Below are positions 1 to 12,774 of a stretch of 35,891 bases of DNA, one piece after another. Each line of letters begins with the position of its first letter. The stretch's first letter is position 1. The notes below the pieces were generated by a model. The model did no database searches. It was given only the letters and a program-made list of their open reading frames with translations, and had not been told where the DNA came from. The stretch is taken from contig JAQCBR010000032.1 of NCBI GenBank assembly GCA_027621295.1, positions 1 through 35,891 on the forward strand, written 5' to 3'. The stretch comes from Planctomycetota bacterium. GTDB taxonomy: Bacteria; Planctomycetota; UBA1135; UBA2386. The position numbers were made by a program, and so were the translations under genes.

Positions 1-3076
<3,076 letters not shown>

Positions 3077-3095
3077 ACGACGGCCGCGGCGCGCC

Positions 3096-4616
3096 CTAGA
3101 ACTGCGCCGGAACGAGACGCCCGTCCTCGACCATCACCGGGGCGCCCACGTCGAGCCCGGGCCAGCGATACCACCACATCCCGCGATCCCCACGCTCCCC
3201 GGGAGAAGCCGGAGTCAGATCGTGGAGCTCGAGCCTGAGTGCGCGTGGAGGGACGTCTGCGAACGACCCCTCGCGAAGGAGACCCCGGACGTCGGCACGG
3301 CCCTCGAGCAGCCCGACCATGGTCAACACGAGCCACGGCGGCGGCATCTCCCCTGCCTTGATCTGGCGGGCCGCGCGGTCCATCGCCCAATCGAGCCGGC
3401 GCAGGTGGAGCGACGGCCCCGGCGGCGCCTCGAACGGATCGCGCGGGCTGCTCCGCAGATCGATCGGCTCCCAGATCTCGCCGTCGGCCGAGCCGAAGAG
3501 CGTCAGCGCGGGGCGGTCGCTCGGCACATCGACCAGCGGCGCGTAGTGGTTCGCGACCTGCCACCGGCCCACGGCGAGCCTCAGCCCCGAAGGGGCTTCC
3601 TGGGCGCGGCTGGTCCCCAGATCGACGGCCGTCACGTACAGACCGACCGCGAGGAGCGCAGCGAGCGCCGCCGACGACAGCAGGGAGAGGAGACCACCGA
3701 CCTGTGGACGGGACGCTGCCACGAGCTTCAGTCGACCGAACGCCGCATCGTCGAAGCCCGACAGTGCGAGAGCCGCGACCGCCAGTGGCCAGACTCCGCG
3801 CGGCACGAACACCGCCTGCGCCGCCAGATTGACGAGCAGGAGCAGCAGCACCCCGTGCCGGACTCCGCGCGGACCGAACACCCCGAAGATCAGGACGAGA
3901 CCGAGCAGCTCGGACAAGAGGTCGGCGGCCCCCAGCACGAAGCCGGAGCCGCCCGCAGCAACGAGGCCGGGCCAGCTCGGCAGCGGCGTCGTCCATAGAT
4001 GCTGCGCCAGCGCCCCGTCCGCACTCCACGAGCCATCGCCGAGCAGGTAGGGCGAGAGCGCCGCGCCGAACACGATCCGGACCAGCAGGATGCGGAGTGC
4101 GAACGCCGTGGATCGCGAGGGCGCGGCCGCGCCACGGGACCGGAGCCCGCCCGGCGCGACCAACACCGCCACACACCCGAGTTCGACCAGGAGTCCGTCC
4201 CACGCGTAGCCCAGGAACGCGAAGCCCAGCCCCTGCGAAGCGGTCGGCGGGATCGACAGTGACGTGAACGACAGCCAGCAGGCCGTCGCCGCGAGCAGGA
4301 ACAGCCTCGGCACGAGCCCGAGCGCCGCCGCGCTCCCGCTGAGGGCGCCGAGGATCCAGACCGACCGGATCATCCCGTCCGACTGCCCGAGCCAGAACAG
4401 CGACGGCATGTCGAGGAACGCATCCAGGCCGGGCAGCGTCTCCCACTCCACGAGGCGCGCGAGCGGCTGGACGCCACCCTCGCCGAGCAGACCTGCGGTC
4501 TGCACACCGAGCGAACAGAACGCAACCGCGAACGCCAGCCCGAGCAGCCGTGCGAACGCGCCGACTCCGACTGCGAACGTCGACTCCGGGTCGACCTCCT
4601 CGCCAACTCGCTGCAT
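3096..4616 (-). CDS. Lipase maturation factor-like integral membrane protein
   Basis: A protein of 506 residues with many hydrophobic segments, resembling the lipase maturation factor (LMF1/DUF1222) family. In animals LMF1 helps lipases fold in the ER; the bacterial role is unknown. Family-like features are the block FLGYAWDGLLVELG (the family usually has a WD..LLE.G motif), the long multi-pass core, and a soluble C-terminal part with SADGEIWEPIDLR and a tail with WWYRWPGLDVG. ATG 4616 is preferred to GTG 4622 because GGAG lies 5 bases upstream. It is the last gene of the four-gene operon, 17 bp after the DUF1080-type gene. The family call is fairly secure; a link to the sugar genes is inferred from position only. 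Confidence 0.8.
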   Translation of the reverse strand: MQRVGEEVDPESTFAVGVGAFARLLGLAFAVAFCSLGVQTAGLLGEGGVQPLARLVEWETLPGLDAFLDMPSLFWLGQSDGMIRSVWILGALSGSAAALGLVPRLFLLAATACWLSFTSLSIPPTASQGLGFAFLGYAWDGLLVELGCVAVLVAPGGLRSRGAAAPSRSTAFALRILLVRIVFGAALSPYLLGDGSWSADGALAQHLWTTPLPSWPGLVAAGGSGFVLGAADLLSELLGLVLIFGVFGPRGVRHGVLLLLLVNLAAQAVFVPRGVWPLAVAALALSGFDDAAFGRLKLVAASRPQVGGLLSLLSSAALAALLAVGLYVTAVDLGTSRAQEAPSGLRLAVGRWQVANHYAPLVDVPSDRPALTLFGSADGEIWEPIDLRSSPRDPFEAPPGPSLHLRRLDWAMDRAARQIKAGEMPPPWLVLTMVGLLEGRADVRGLLREGSFADVPPRALRLELHDLTPASPGERGDRGMWWYRWPGLDVGAPVMVEDGRLVPAQF

Positions 4617-4633
4617 CAACACTCCGTCTTGGC

Positions 4634-5371
4634 TCAGTCGCCGAAGGGCGCAGCGGTGGGCGCCGGCCGTGGATCACCCTGGATGCGGATGCGCCGGAAG
4701 CGCCCCTCGTCGTCGAACGAACCGAACCCGATCCGCCCCACGCCGTGCGTCGCGTCCTCGGCCTCCATGATCGGCGTGTCGAGGTCGTCGAAGTAGACGC
4801 GGATCGAAGCGCCGGCCCGGACGAGCCGCACGCGGTGCCAGGAGTCGGGGCTCCCCCAGTCGATGCCGGAGGTCGTCCGCGCGGCGAACGAGCGCCTGGG
4901 CGCGCCGTCGACGAGGAAGACATTGTGCGCGTTCGGATCGGCCTTCGACGCGATGTGGACGTAGTAGTACCGGGCCGGATCCTGGTGCCCGAAGAACAGG
5001 CACAGATCCCGATGTCCGTACTCGCGCCCGGTCTGCTGCATCTCGAGGTCGAGCACGAAGTCCCCGAAGGCCGGCGTGTCGAGCAGCGCGATGTTCAGGG
5101 GCGAGCGGTGCGGCGGCGCGTACTTGGCCCCGCCCTTCGCGGTCAGCACGACGTCCCCGCCCTCGACCCCGACCTCGAACGCCGACGGGTCGGAGAACCG
5201 GAACAGCCCGTCGGCCGCGCTCGCATCGAGGACGACGACCGCGTCGGCGGCAGCCGACATGACCGCGTCCGCGGCAGCCGACGCCGCAGCAGGCTGCGCG
5301 AACCCGTCAGCGCCCGCACAGGACGAGGCCACGAGGGCCAGGAACCCGACCGCGACGCGCGCGGCACCCAA
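4634..5371 (-). CDS. DUF1080-type (3-keto-disaccharide hydrolase-like) lipoprotein, TTG start
   Basis: A 245-residue exported protein with a concanavalin-like jelly-roll of the kind annotated as DUF1080 / 3-keto-disaccharide hydrolase. Seen: FGDFVLDLEMQQTG, ARYYYVHIASKADP, DSWHRVRLVRAG, and GVGRIGFGSFDD near the end. The frame can extend upstream to 5563, but that would overlap the preceding gene. TTG 5371 fits better: GGAGGAGGT lies 9 bases upstream, and the protein then opens with a hydrophobic stretch ending in LVASSC, a weak lipobox. It starts 5 bp after the stop of the Gfo/Idh/MocA gene. Members of this family act on, or sit beside enzymes acting on, 3-oxidised glycosides; the activity here is inferred. 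Confidence 0.85.
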   Translation of the reverse strand: MGAARVAVGFLALVASSCAGADGFAQPAAASAAADAVMSAAADAVVVLDASAADGLFRFSDPSAFEVGVEGGDVVLTAKGGAKYAPPHRSPLNIALLDTPAFGDFVLDLEMQQTGREYGHRDLCLFFGHQDPARYYYVHIASKADPNAHNVFLVDGAPRRSFAARTTSGIDWGSPDSWHRVRLVRAGASIRVYFDDLDTPIMEAEDATHGVGRIGFGSFDDEGRFRRIRIQGDPRPAPTAAPFGD

Positions 5372-5376
5372 CGGGA

Positions 5377-6834
5377 TCAGACCTCCTCCGGCACGACGTG
5401 CGGTGCGCGGTAGGAACCCTTCGCGAGCGCGTTGGCCGCGTCGACGTCCGCGCCGACGAACCACTCGGTGTCCGGATCGAGGCGGAGGCGCCGCCCGAGC
5501 ACCAGCGGGGTCACCGCGTAGTCGACGTCGTTCGCGGCGAGGTGCGCCTTCATCCGGCCCCATGCCTCGCTCGTCGCGACGTCACCCGAGGCGCGCGCCT
5601 CGACCTGCTCCGGCGTCGCAGGCTCGCCGACGCGGTACGAGATGTTGCCCATGTGGCAGAGCGCGCTCGACAGGTGCCCGTCGACGATCGGGCCGTTCTG
5701 GATCTTCGGATCCCGTGCGAGCACCGCCTGGACGAAGTTGCCGAAGTGGTCGCCACCACCGCCGAACTTCTTCACCTCACGACCGTCGCGGTCGTACGCG
5801 ACGCCGCCCGAGTAGCTGGTGATCGACAGGTGGCCACCCTCACAGTGGATCACGCAGCCGATCGACGCGCCCAAGAACCGGTCCATCTGCTTGTCGCCCG
5901 CCTTCTGCGGCAGGCCGCGGACTTCGAAGACCAGCGGCGCCTTCTCGTACTCGAACACCGAGACCATCGTGTTCGGCGTCTCCCCGTCGTCGACGTAGCC
6001 GAGGCGGCCGCCGAAGCTGAGCACCGACGGAGCGAGCTTGGGCTCACCGAGCACCATCCGGCACATGTCCATCTGGTGGATGCCCTGGTTGCCCAGGTCG
6101 CCGTTGCCGGTCGCCCACACCCAGTGCCAGTCGTAGTGGAGGTTGCGCCGCATCAGCGGCTCCATCGCCGCCGGACCGCACCACAGGTCGTAGTCGACCG
6201 AGTCCGGGATCGGGCTCGGGTTCGTCACCTGGCCGATGCTGGGCCGCGGCTTGTAGCAGAGGCCGCGCGCGAGACGGATCTCGCCGAGGCCCCCGCCCTG
6301 CACGAAGGCGACCGCCTCCTGGAGCCCCGGGTTCGAGCGGCTCTGTGTGCCGCACTGGACGATGCGCCCGTACTTCTCCGCCGCGCGGACGATCTGACGA
6401 CCTTCCCAGATGTTGTGGCTGACCGGCTTCTCGACGTAGACGTCCTTGCCCGCCTGGCAGGCCTGGATCGCCATCAGCGCGTGCCAGTGGTTCTGCGTGG
6501 CGATCGACACGGCGTCGATGTCGGGGCTGTCGAGCAGCTCCCGGTAGTCATGGACGAGCGCGACCTTCCGCCCGTACTTCTTCTCGAACTGCTCGCCCTT
6601 CTGGGCCAGCACCTTCCGGTCCGCGTCGCAGAGCGCGACGACGCGCGCACCGTGCTTGCCCTCGAGGCCGTCGATGTGGTTGCCACCCCGCCCGCGGACG
6701 CCGATCACCGCGATCCGCGGCGCCTCGTTGCTGCCGAGGATCCGGCTGCCGGCGGCGGCGAGCGGCGCCGGCACGGCCGCGGCTCCGAAGGCTGCCGCAG
6801 CACCCTTCACGAAGTGTCGTCGAGTCGTTCTCAT
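5377..6834 (-). CDS. Gfo/Idh/MocA-family NAD(P)-dependent oxidoreductase, Tat-exported
   Basis: A 485-residue enzyme with an N-terminal twin-arginine signal (TTRRHFVKG followed by an Ala-rich stretch), so it is probably exported folded with its cofactor. The Rossmann motif IAVIGVRGRGGNH lies near residues 50-62, and the family motif EKPVSHN holds the usual catalytic-site Lys. A C-terminal alpha/beta domain with TGNGDLGNQGIHQMDM follows. The frame extends upstream to 7164, but the start must be ATG 6834: it gives the Tat signal and its ATGA overlaps the stop of the DUF6807 gene (translational coupling). Together with DUF6807 and DUF1080-type neighbours it fits oxidation or reduction at C3 of sugars or glycosides. 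The substrate cannot be told from sequence. Confidence 0.93.
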   Translation of the reverse strand: MRTTRRHFVKGAAAAFGAAAVPAPLAAAGSRILGSNEAPRIAVIGVRGRGGNHIDGLEGKHGARVVALCDADRKVLAQKGEQFEKKYGRKVALVHDYRELLDSPDIDAVSIATQNHWHALMAIQACQAGKDVYVEKPVSHNIWEGRQIVRAAEKYGRIVQCGTQSRSNPGLQEAVAFVQGGGLGEIRLARGLCYKPRPSIGQVTNPSPIPDSVDYDLWCGPAAMEPLMRRNLHYDWHWVWATGNGDLGNQGIHQMDMCRMVLGEPKLAPSVLSFGGRLGYVDDGETPNTMVSVFEYEKAPLVFEVRGLPQKAGDKQMDRFLGASIGCVIHCEGGHLSITSYSGGVAYDRDGREVKKFGGGGDHFGNFVQAVLARDPKIQNGPIVDGHLSSALCHMGNISYRVGEPATPEQVEARASGDVATSEAWGRMKAHLAANDVDYAVTPLVLGRRLRLDPDTEWFVGADVDAANALAKGSYRAPHVVPEEV

Positions 6835-7859
6835 CGATCGGTCTCCAGGGTCGCGGGGCTCGCCGTCGCGGCGAACTCCCGGAAGCGTGACTCGGCGTCG
6901 AGGGCGTCGATCCCTCCGCGGCCGAAGACGAAACGGTAGCGGAGCGTCAGCGACTCGCCGCGCGGGATGCGGAGATCCCCGGTGCCGGCGGGCTTGCGCT
7001 CGAAGTCGTGCACGCCGAACGGATTGGCGCCGCAGAGTCCGTAGTCGCGGGCGTGCCAGTGCGTCGGGTGGCGCGGGTTGTCCGGGTGGTCGAAGATGCC
7101 GATCGACGCGTCCGAACCGTCGAGCGGCCCCCAGTACACGACGTAGCGCGCGCGCTTGCCCCACACGGCCTTGCCCTCGACGCCCTCGCTGTTGCGCACC
7201 GACCCGACCGCGACCGGCCCGGCGACGCGGAGCGGAGCCGCGGTGCGGATCGCCATCGTGCCCTCCTTGGTGTCACCGAGGACGACGTCGGCCGGGTCCG
7301 CGATCAGCGTGACCGTGTAGTCGAGGATGCGTCGGCTTCCGTCGGCGCTCACGTCGAACCGCAGGTAACGCTCGTCCCTGCAGACCAGCCGACCGTCGCG
7401 TTCGAGCCAGGCGTTGGACGCCCGCAGGGCTCGCCCCTCGTCCTCGGCGGACACCGGCAGGTATCCCGTGTGGACGATCCGCGCGTGCGAACCGTGCTGC
7501 GGCGACCAGAAGTCCACGCCGTTCACGGCGCCGTGCGCGAACCACAGCGAGCGGTGGTGCACGTGGTCGGTCGCCTCCCCGGCTGCCGCTTCGTCCTGCG
7601 GATACCGCCGGGTCAGCTCCTGACCGTCGGGCCCGAGGACCGGGTAGCAGACCGGCATGTGGCCCGCCGAATCGGGGCGGTAGACCGTGAACAGCCGGTC
7701 ACCGACGTGGACCTCCCGGTCGACGCCCGCGGCCACCACACGGATCGCTGGCACGGGCGGGACCAGGGCCGGCGCATCCTGCGCGCCGACTGCCGGCCCG
7801 AGACCGCACCAGGCGAGCCCACAGAGCAGTCCGAGAGACGTCGGTCGACCGCGGCGCAT
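6831..7859 (-). CDS. DUF6807 (PmoA-like) secreted protein
   Basis: A 342-residue protein with a signal peptide (LGLLCGLAWCGLGPAVGAQ). The core has the typical DUF6807 block DHVHHRSLWFAHGAVNGVDF, then GTMAIRTAAPLRVAG, YVVYWGPLDGS, FDHPDNPRHPTHWHARDYG and GLCGANPFGVHDF. This family has been labelled methane oxygenase PmoA in databases. That name is misleading, because it is not a methane monooxygenase subunit and its biochemical role is unknown. The His-rich motifs could bind a metal or a sugar. It is the first gene of the operon that continues with the Gfo/Idh/MocA gene (4-bp ATGA overlap). It is divergent from the lipoprotein at 7959, with 99 bp between them for both promoters. Confidence 0.9.
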   Translation of the reverse strand: MRRGRPTSLGLLCGLAWCGLGPAVGAQDAPALVPPVPAIRVVAAGVDREVHVGDRLFTVYRPDSAGHMPVCYPVLGPDGQELTRRYPQDEAAAGEATDHVHHRSLWFAHGAVNGVDFWSPQHGSHARIVHTGYLPVSAEDEGRALRASNAWLERDGRLVCRDERYLRFDVSADGSRRILDYTVTLIADPADVVLGDTKEGTMAIRTAAPLRVAGPVAVGSVRNSEGVEGKAVWGKRARYVVYWGPLDGSDASIGIFDHPDNPRHPTHWHARDYGLCGANPFGVHDFERKPAGTGDLRIPRGESLTLRYRFVFGRGGIDALDAESRFREFAATASPATLETDR

Positions 7860-7958
7860 GGCCGCACACTGTCGCCGGGCGGTGCCGACGGGTCAAACCT
7901 TGCGGTGCACCCCCGGCGGGCACTGGCCCTCCCCCGGTGACCGCGGCATCCTGCGCGC
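7860..7958. promoter_or_regulatory. Divergent promoter region
   Basis: These 99 bp separate the DUF6807 operon (leftward) from the DUF442-like lipoprotein gene (rightward) and must hold both promoters. No clear -35/-10 pair, operator or strong Shine-Dalgarno stands out. Confidence 0.5.
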
Positions 7959-9507
<1,549 letters not shown>

Positions 9508-9573
9508 GCCGGCCGGGATGAGGCGCCCGGGGTTCGCGGAACTCGGGGGACTGACCGACCTGCGGTCCGCGCT

Positions 9574-11907
9574 TCACATGCGGGCCCGTTCGAGGATGCG
9601 TTTCGCCTCCAGCTCGAGCAGCACGGATACGACCGAGAACTCCTGGGGCCGAGAATCCACGACCGAATTCAGGACCTGCTCGGCGAGCACAGCAGCCTCA
9701 CCCCGGCGCACATCGCTGATCTTCTCACCAATGTGCCGATCGGCCCCGCAGACGAGGAAATCGGCGACGCGCAACCAGAGCAGGGACCGAGCCCGCGACG
9801 CCGGACCGGCGGCGACATCGGTCGATGTGGAGTATTCCGAGGCGGCGGTCATCCACCGCTCCCCCTCGATCACCTGTCCATCCACGATGAGCGAAGAGCC
9901 CAGCATCGACTGCGCCAAGGCGATCTCCCCGTCACGCTCCGCGCTCGAGAGTCGGGGCGGGATCCGCTGATTCAGCTCCAGGAGCTCACGCAGCTGTGCC
10001 TGGCCCTCCTTGCGGTTGCCCAGATAGATGTCGATCCCGGCCAGCCTGCGCCGGAGCTCGAGCATCGCCACCGGGAGGCTTCGGCTCTCGGCGAACGTCG
10101 GCATCAAGTTCCGTTGACGCGCCAGCTCCTCCACGTATTGCTTGCGCGCGTCTGCAAGTTCTCCCAAGCGGATGGAGCGCTCCCCGATCGCGAGCACTTT
10201 CTGCAGGCGAGCCGCTTCCCGCGCGTCCCAACTGAATCCGGGCTCGTCCGCCGCTGCTGAGAGCAGGATCTTCGCAATCACCGACGCCGTGCTCTGCACG
10301 TCCAGCACGCCGATCTCGAAGTCGATGACGTCCATCAGACTCGGCTGCGCCTTCCGGGTCTCGAGGAACCTCTCGATGTGCTGTGTCGCGCGCTCGACAA
10401 GGTCGGTAGGTAGGTCCTCCTTCCATTTCGACTCGGGCAACGCTGCACGGGCCCTCTCGATGACCGAGAGAGCTCTCGCGATCGCCAGCGACAATCCGGG
10501 CTCGGGTGGCAGGGCTTGCTCCACGATGTCCAGCTGCGAGAGGGCGAGCTCGATCCACCGGGCTCTCTGCGCGTCGGGGTTCGAGACTTCGTAGGTCATC
10601 CTCACGGGAGCGACCGAGATCGCCTGCATGGCTTTCTGAACGGCGAGAAACGCCGCATCAGACCGCTTCGAGATCATGGCGCCGAGTTCGCGCTCGGCCT
10701 CCAGGGCCCGGAACGTGCTGAACCATGCCAACACCCCCAGCAGCGCGATCAGCAGACCGAGAGCAAGGAGCGACCCAGTGGCGATCGGGTAGGACCGCAT
10801 CACCACGCGAAGCTTGTAGCCAAGACCGCCAGGGTGGGCACTGACCTCGCGCCCTGCCCGGAACCGCGCCAAGTCGTCCGCGAAGGAGCCCGCGACGCCG
10901 TAGCGCTCGGACGGATCGAGCGCAGTGGCCCGACTCAAGATCGACTCGAGCTCGGCAGACTCACCCGGACACAGCTCCCGCAGCGGCGGGACGACTCGGT
11001 TCCGGACCTGCTCGGCGACCGCGAGCATGTCCCCGACCGGCTCCTCGAACACGGGACGTCCGGCGAGCAGCTCCAGCGTCGTGAGCCCGAGGCCGTAGAC
11101 GTCGACGCGCGTGTCGGCAACTCCCGAGTCGAGTCCGAACTGCTCCGGCGCCATGTAGGCAGGCGTCCCGGCACGGTGGGTCAAGCGGCCCGAGGAGCCG
11201 TCACTGTCGCTGAGGAGCCTCGCCGAGCTGAAGTCGATGACCTTGATGCGCGAGGCCCCGTCGATCAGCACGTTGAGCGGCTTCAGGTCCTGGTGCACGA
11301 CACCGCGTTCGTGGGCGTGCTGGAGCGCGCGTGCGAGGTCGACGACGACCCGCAGGATCTCGTCCCGGGTCCGAACGCACTCGTTCCGCCACACGTCGAG
11401 CGTCCGAGCATTCTCGACATACTCGCGAACGTAGTAGGGCACTTCGATTCCGCCGAGCCCGGTCTGGACCTCTGCAAAGCCAGCGAAGTACACCTGGGCG
11501 ACACCTTCGTGACGGAGGGTCGAGAGCAGCTCGATCTCGCGCTGGAAACGCTGTCGGCTCCGCGGCCCCACGAAGGGCGCGGACAGGACCTTGATCGCGA
11601 CCGCGCGGCGGGGGCGAATCTGCTCGGCGCGGTAGATCGTGCCGATACCGCCGCGTCCGAGCTCCTCGAGCAGTCGGTAGGCGCCGATCCGTTGCCCGAC
11701 TTCGAGGCGCAGGTCCGCGAGCCCGGAAAGCCCGACTGCCCCCCCTCCCTGAGGGAAGAGACCCGCACCCTGCTCATGAACGTCAAGCAGGTCTTCGACC
11801 TCGATGCGCACCTCCGGATGCGCAGCGAAGAGCAAGCGCGCGCGCTCTTCGGGCTCCATATCGACGCAGCGCTCGAAGAGCGCGCGGACATCATCCCAAT
11901 GGTCCAT
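9574..11907 (-). CDS. Membrane-anchored serine/threonine protein kinase
   Basis: 777 residues. After an N-terminal helical segment of about 75 residues comes a Hanks-type kinase domain (about 77-350): glycine loop ELGRGGIGTIY, VAIKVLS with Lys106, the catalytic loop as HQDLKPLNVL (Asp207), the metal motif as DFS (Asp225) instead of DFG, and YMAPEQ. One transmembrane segment lies at about 375-398. The remaining 380 residues are helix-rich, probably extracytoplasmic, and match no domain I recognise, though the region could hold degenerate TPR-like helices. Gene order, downstream of an ECF sigma gene on the same strand, suggests the kinase receives a signal and controls that sigma factor. This arrangement is common in planctomycetes. 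Confidence 0.93.
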   Translation of the reverse strand: MDHWDDVRALFERCVDMEPEERARLLFAAHPEVRIEVEDLLDVHEQGAGLFPQGGGAVGLSGLADLRLEVGQRIGAYRLLEELGRGGIGTIYRAEQIRPRRAVAIKVLSAPFVGPRSRQRFQREIELLSTLRHEGVAQVYFAGFAEVQTGLGGIEVPYYVREYVENARTLDVWRNECVRTRDEILRVVVDLARALQHAHERGVVHQDLKPLNVLIDGASRIKVIDFSSARLLSDSDGSSGRLTHRAGTPAYMAPEQFGLDSGVADTRVDVYGLGLTTLELLAGRPVFEEPVGDMLAVAEQVRNRVVPPLRELCPGESAELESILSRATALDPSERYGVAGSFADDLARFRAGREVSAHPGGLGYKLRVVMRSYPIATGSLLALGLLIALLGVLAWFSTFRALEAERELGAMISKRSDAAFLAVQKAMQAISVAPVRMTYEVSNPDAQRARWIELALSQLDIVEQALPPEPGLSLAIARALSVIERARAALPESKWKEDLPTDLVERATQHIERFLETRKAQPSLMDVIDFEIGVLDVQSTASVIAKILLSAAADEPGFSWDAREAARLQKVLAIGERSIRLGELADARKQYVEELARQRNLMPTFAESRSLPVAMLELRRRLAGIDIYLGNRKEGQAQLRELLELNQRIPPRLSSAERDGEIALAQSMLGSSLIVDGQVIEGERWMTAASEYSTSTDVAAGPASRARSLLWLRVADFLVCGADRHIGEKISDVRRGEAAVLAEQVLNSVVDSRPQEFSVVSVLLELEAKRILERARM

Positions 11908-12070
11908 CGACTCCAGGCTTCGGACTAGACGCCCTCGCGCTGTCTCTCCCGGCCGACCAGCGGCGAGCAGAGGGCCTGCTGGAGATGGACAGGGTCACAT
12001 TTCGGCACCGCCGAGGAACGGACGCCGAGCAGGCAACGGGCAGGCTGTGCAGTGCCGTCCTCACAGCATT
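11908..12070. other. Intergenic gap between ECF sigma and kinase genes
   Basis: These 163 bp separate the sigma stop from the kinase start on the same strand. I see no ORF with family features and no strong hairpin, so the kinase could either be co-transcribed or have its own promoter here. Confidence 0.4.
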
Positions 12071-12652
12071 TCACAGCGGGTCTGACCGACTGCTCTGGAG
12101 GTCGCGGATCAGCATCGCGCGCGCGAGCTGCCAGGCACGGTGGACGCTAGTCGTGGAGCGGTCGAGAACCTCCCCCGTCTCCTCGAGCGTGAGCCCAGCG
12201 AAGAAGCGCAGTTCCACGATGCGCTCGAGCTCGGGATCTCGGGCGGCCAGGCGTTCGAGCGCGGCCTGCAGATCGAGGACATCGACGACGTCCGAGGGCA
12301 GGGGGCCGATGGCGAGCTCGAGTCCCTGATCGCCTCCCGGGGACCGAGGGCGGCGCTGTCGCGATCGGGCGGCGTCCACGAGGACGTGGCGGATCACGCA
12401 CCCTGCCAGCTTCAGGAAGTGCCGCCGGCACGAATAGTCGCGCTCCGTCCCCTGGCAGAGTCGGAGCCAGGCCTCGTGGACGAGGACGGTCGGCTGGACG
12501 GTGATCTGGCGCTGCTGCCGCGCCATCTCGGTGCCGGCCATCTCACGGAGCCGCGGGTAGAGCCAACCCGCGACTGCCTCGCGCGCGTCCTCGTCCCCAG
12601 CCTGGAGGTCGGCCAGAAGCGCTGTGATCGGAGGGTTCGGCGTGGTCACCAT
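12071..12652 (-). CDS. ECF-type RNA polymerase sigma factor (planctomycete ECF-like HTH family)
   Basis: 193 residues from ATG 12652. It has sigma region 2 (ARQQRQITVQPTVLVHEAWL, then RRHFLKLAGCVIRHVLVD) and region 4 (LERIVELRFFAGLTLEETGE, then STTSVHRAWQLARAML). The block VQPTVLVHEAWLRL is characteristic of the TIGR02999-type ECF-like group, usually found beside Ser/Thr kinases. The frame extends to 12868, but residues upstream of ATG 12652 lack family features, and GAGG lies about 9 bases before this ATG. It is divergent from the rhodanese-MoeB gene (122 bp apart) and upstream of the kinase. No anti-sigma factor is visible nearby. Confidence 0.93.
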   Translation of the reverse strand: MVTTPNPPITALLADLQAGDEDAREAVAGWLYPRLREMAGTEMARQQRQITVQPTVLVHEAWLRLCQGTERDYSCRRHFLKLAGCVIRHVLVDAARSRQRRPRSPGGDQGLELAIGPLPSDVVDVLDLQAALERLAARDPELERIVELRFFAGLTLEETGEVLDRSTTSVHRAWQLARAMLIRDLQSSRSDPL

Positions 12653-12774
12653 GCTTCTCGCCTCGGGCCCGGATAGGTTGCCATCCCTGCAGGCAGCCCA
12701 CAAGCAGGCCCACGTCTCGGCGTTCCGTGGCAGCGGTATCACGAGGTCCTCGGGCGGCGGGTATCGTGCCGACC

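Noticed and set aside
6831..7859. Methane monooxygenase subunit PmoA
   Set aside because: The family label is historical; the protein is soluble and secreted, sits in a sugar operon, and has no pmoB/pmoC nearby.
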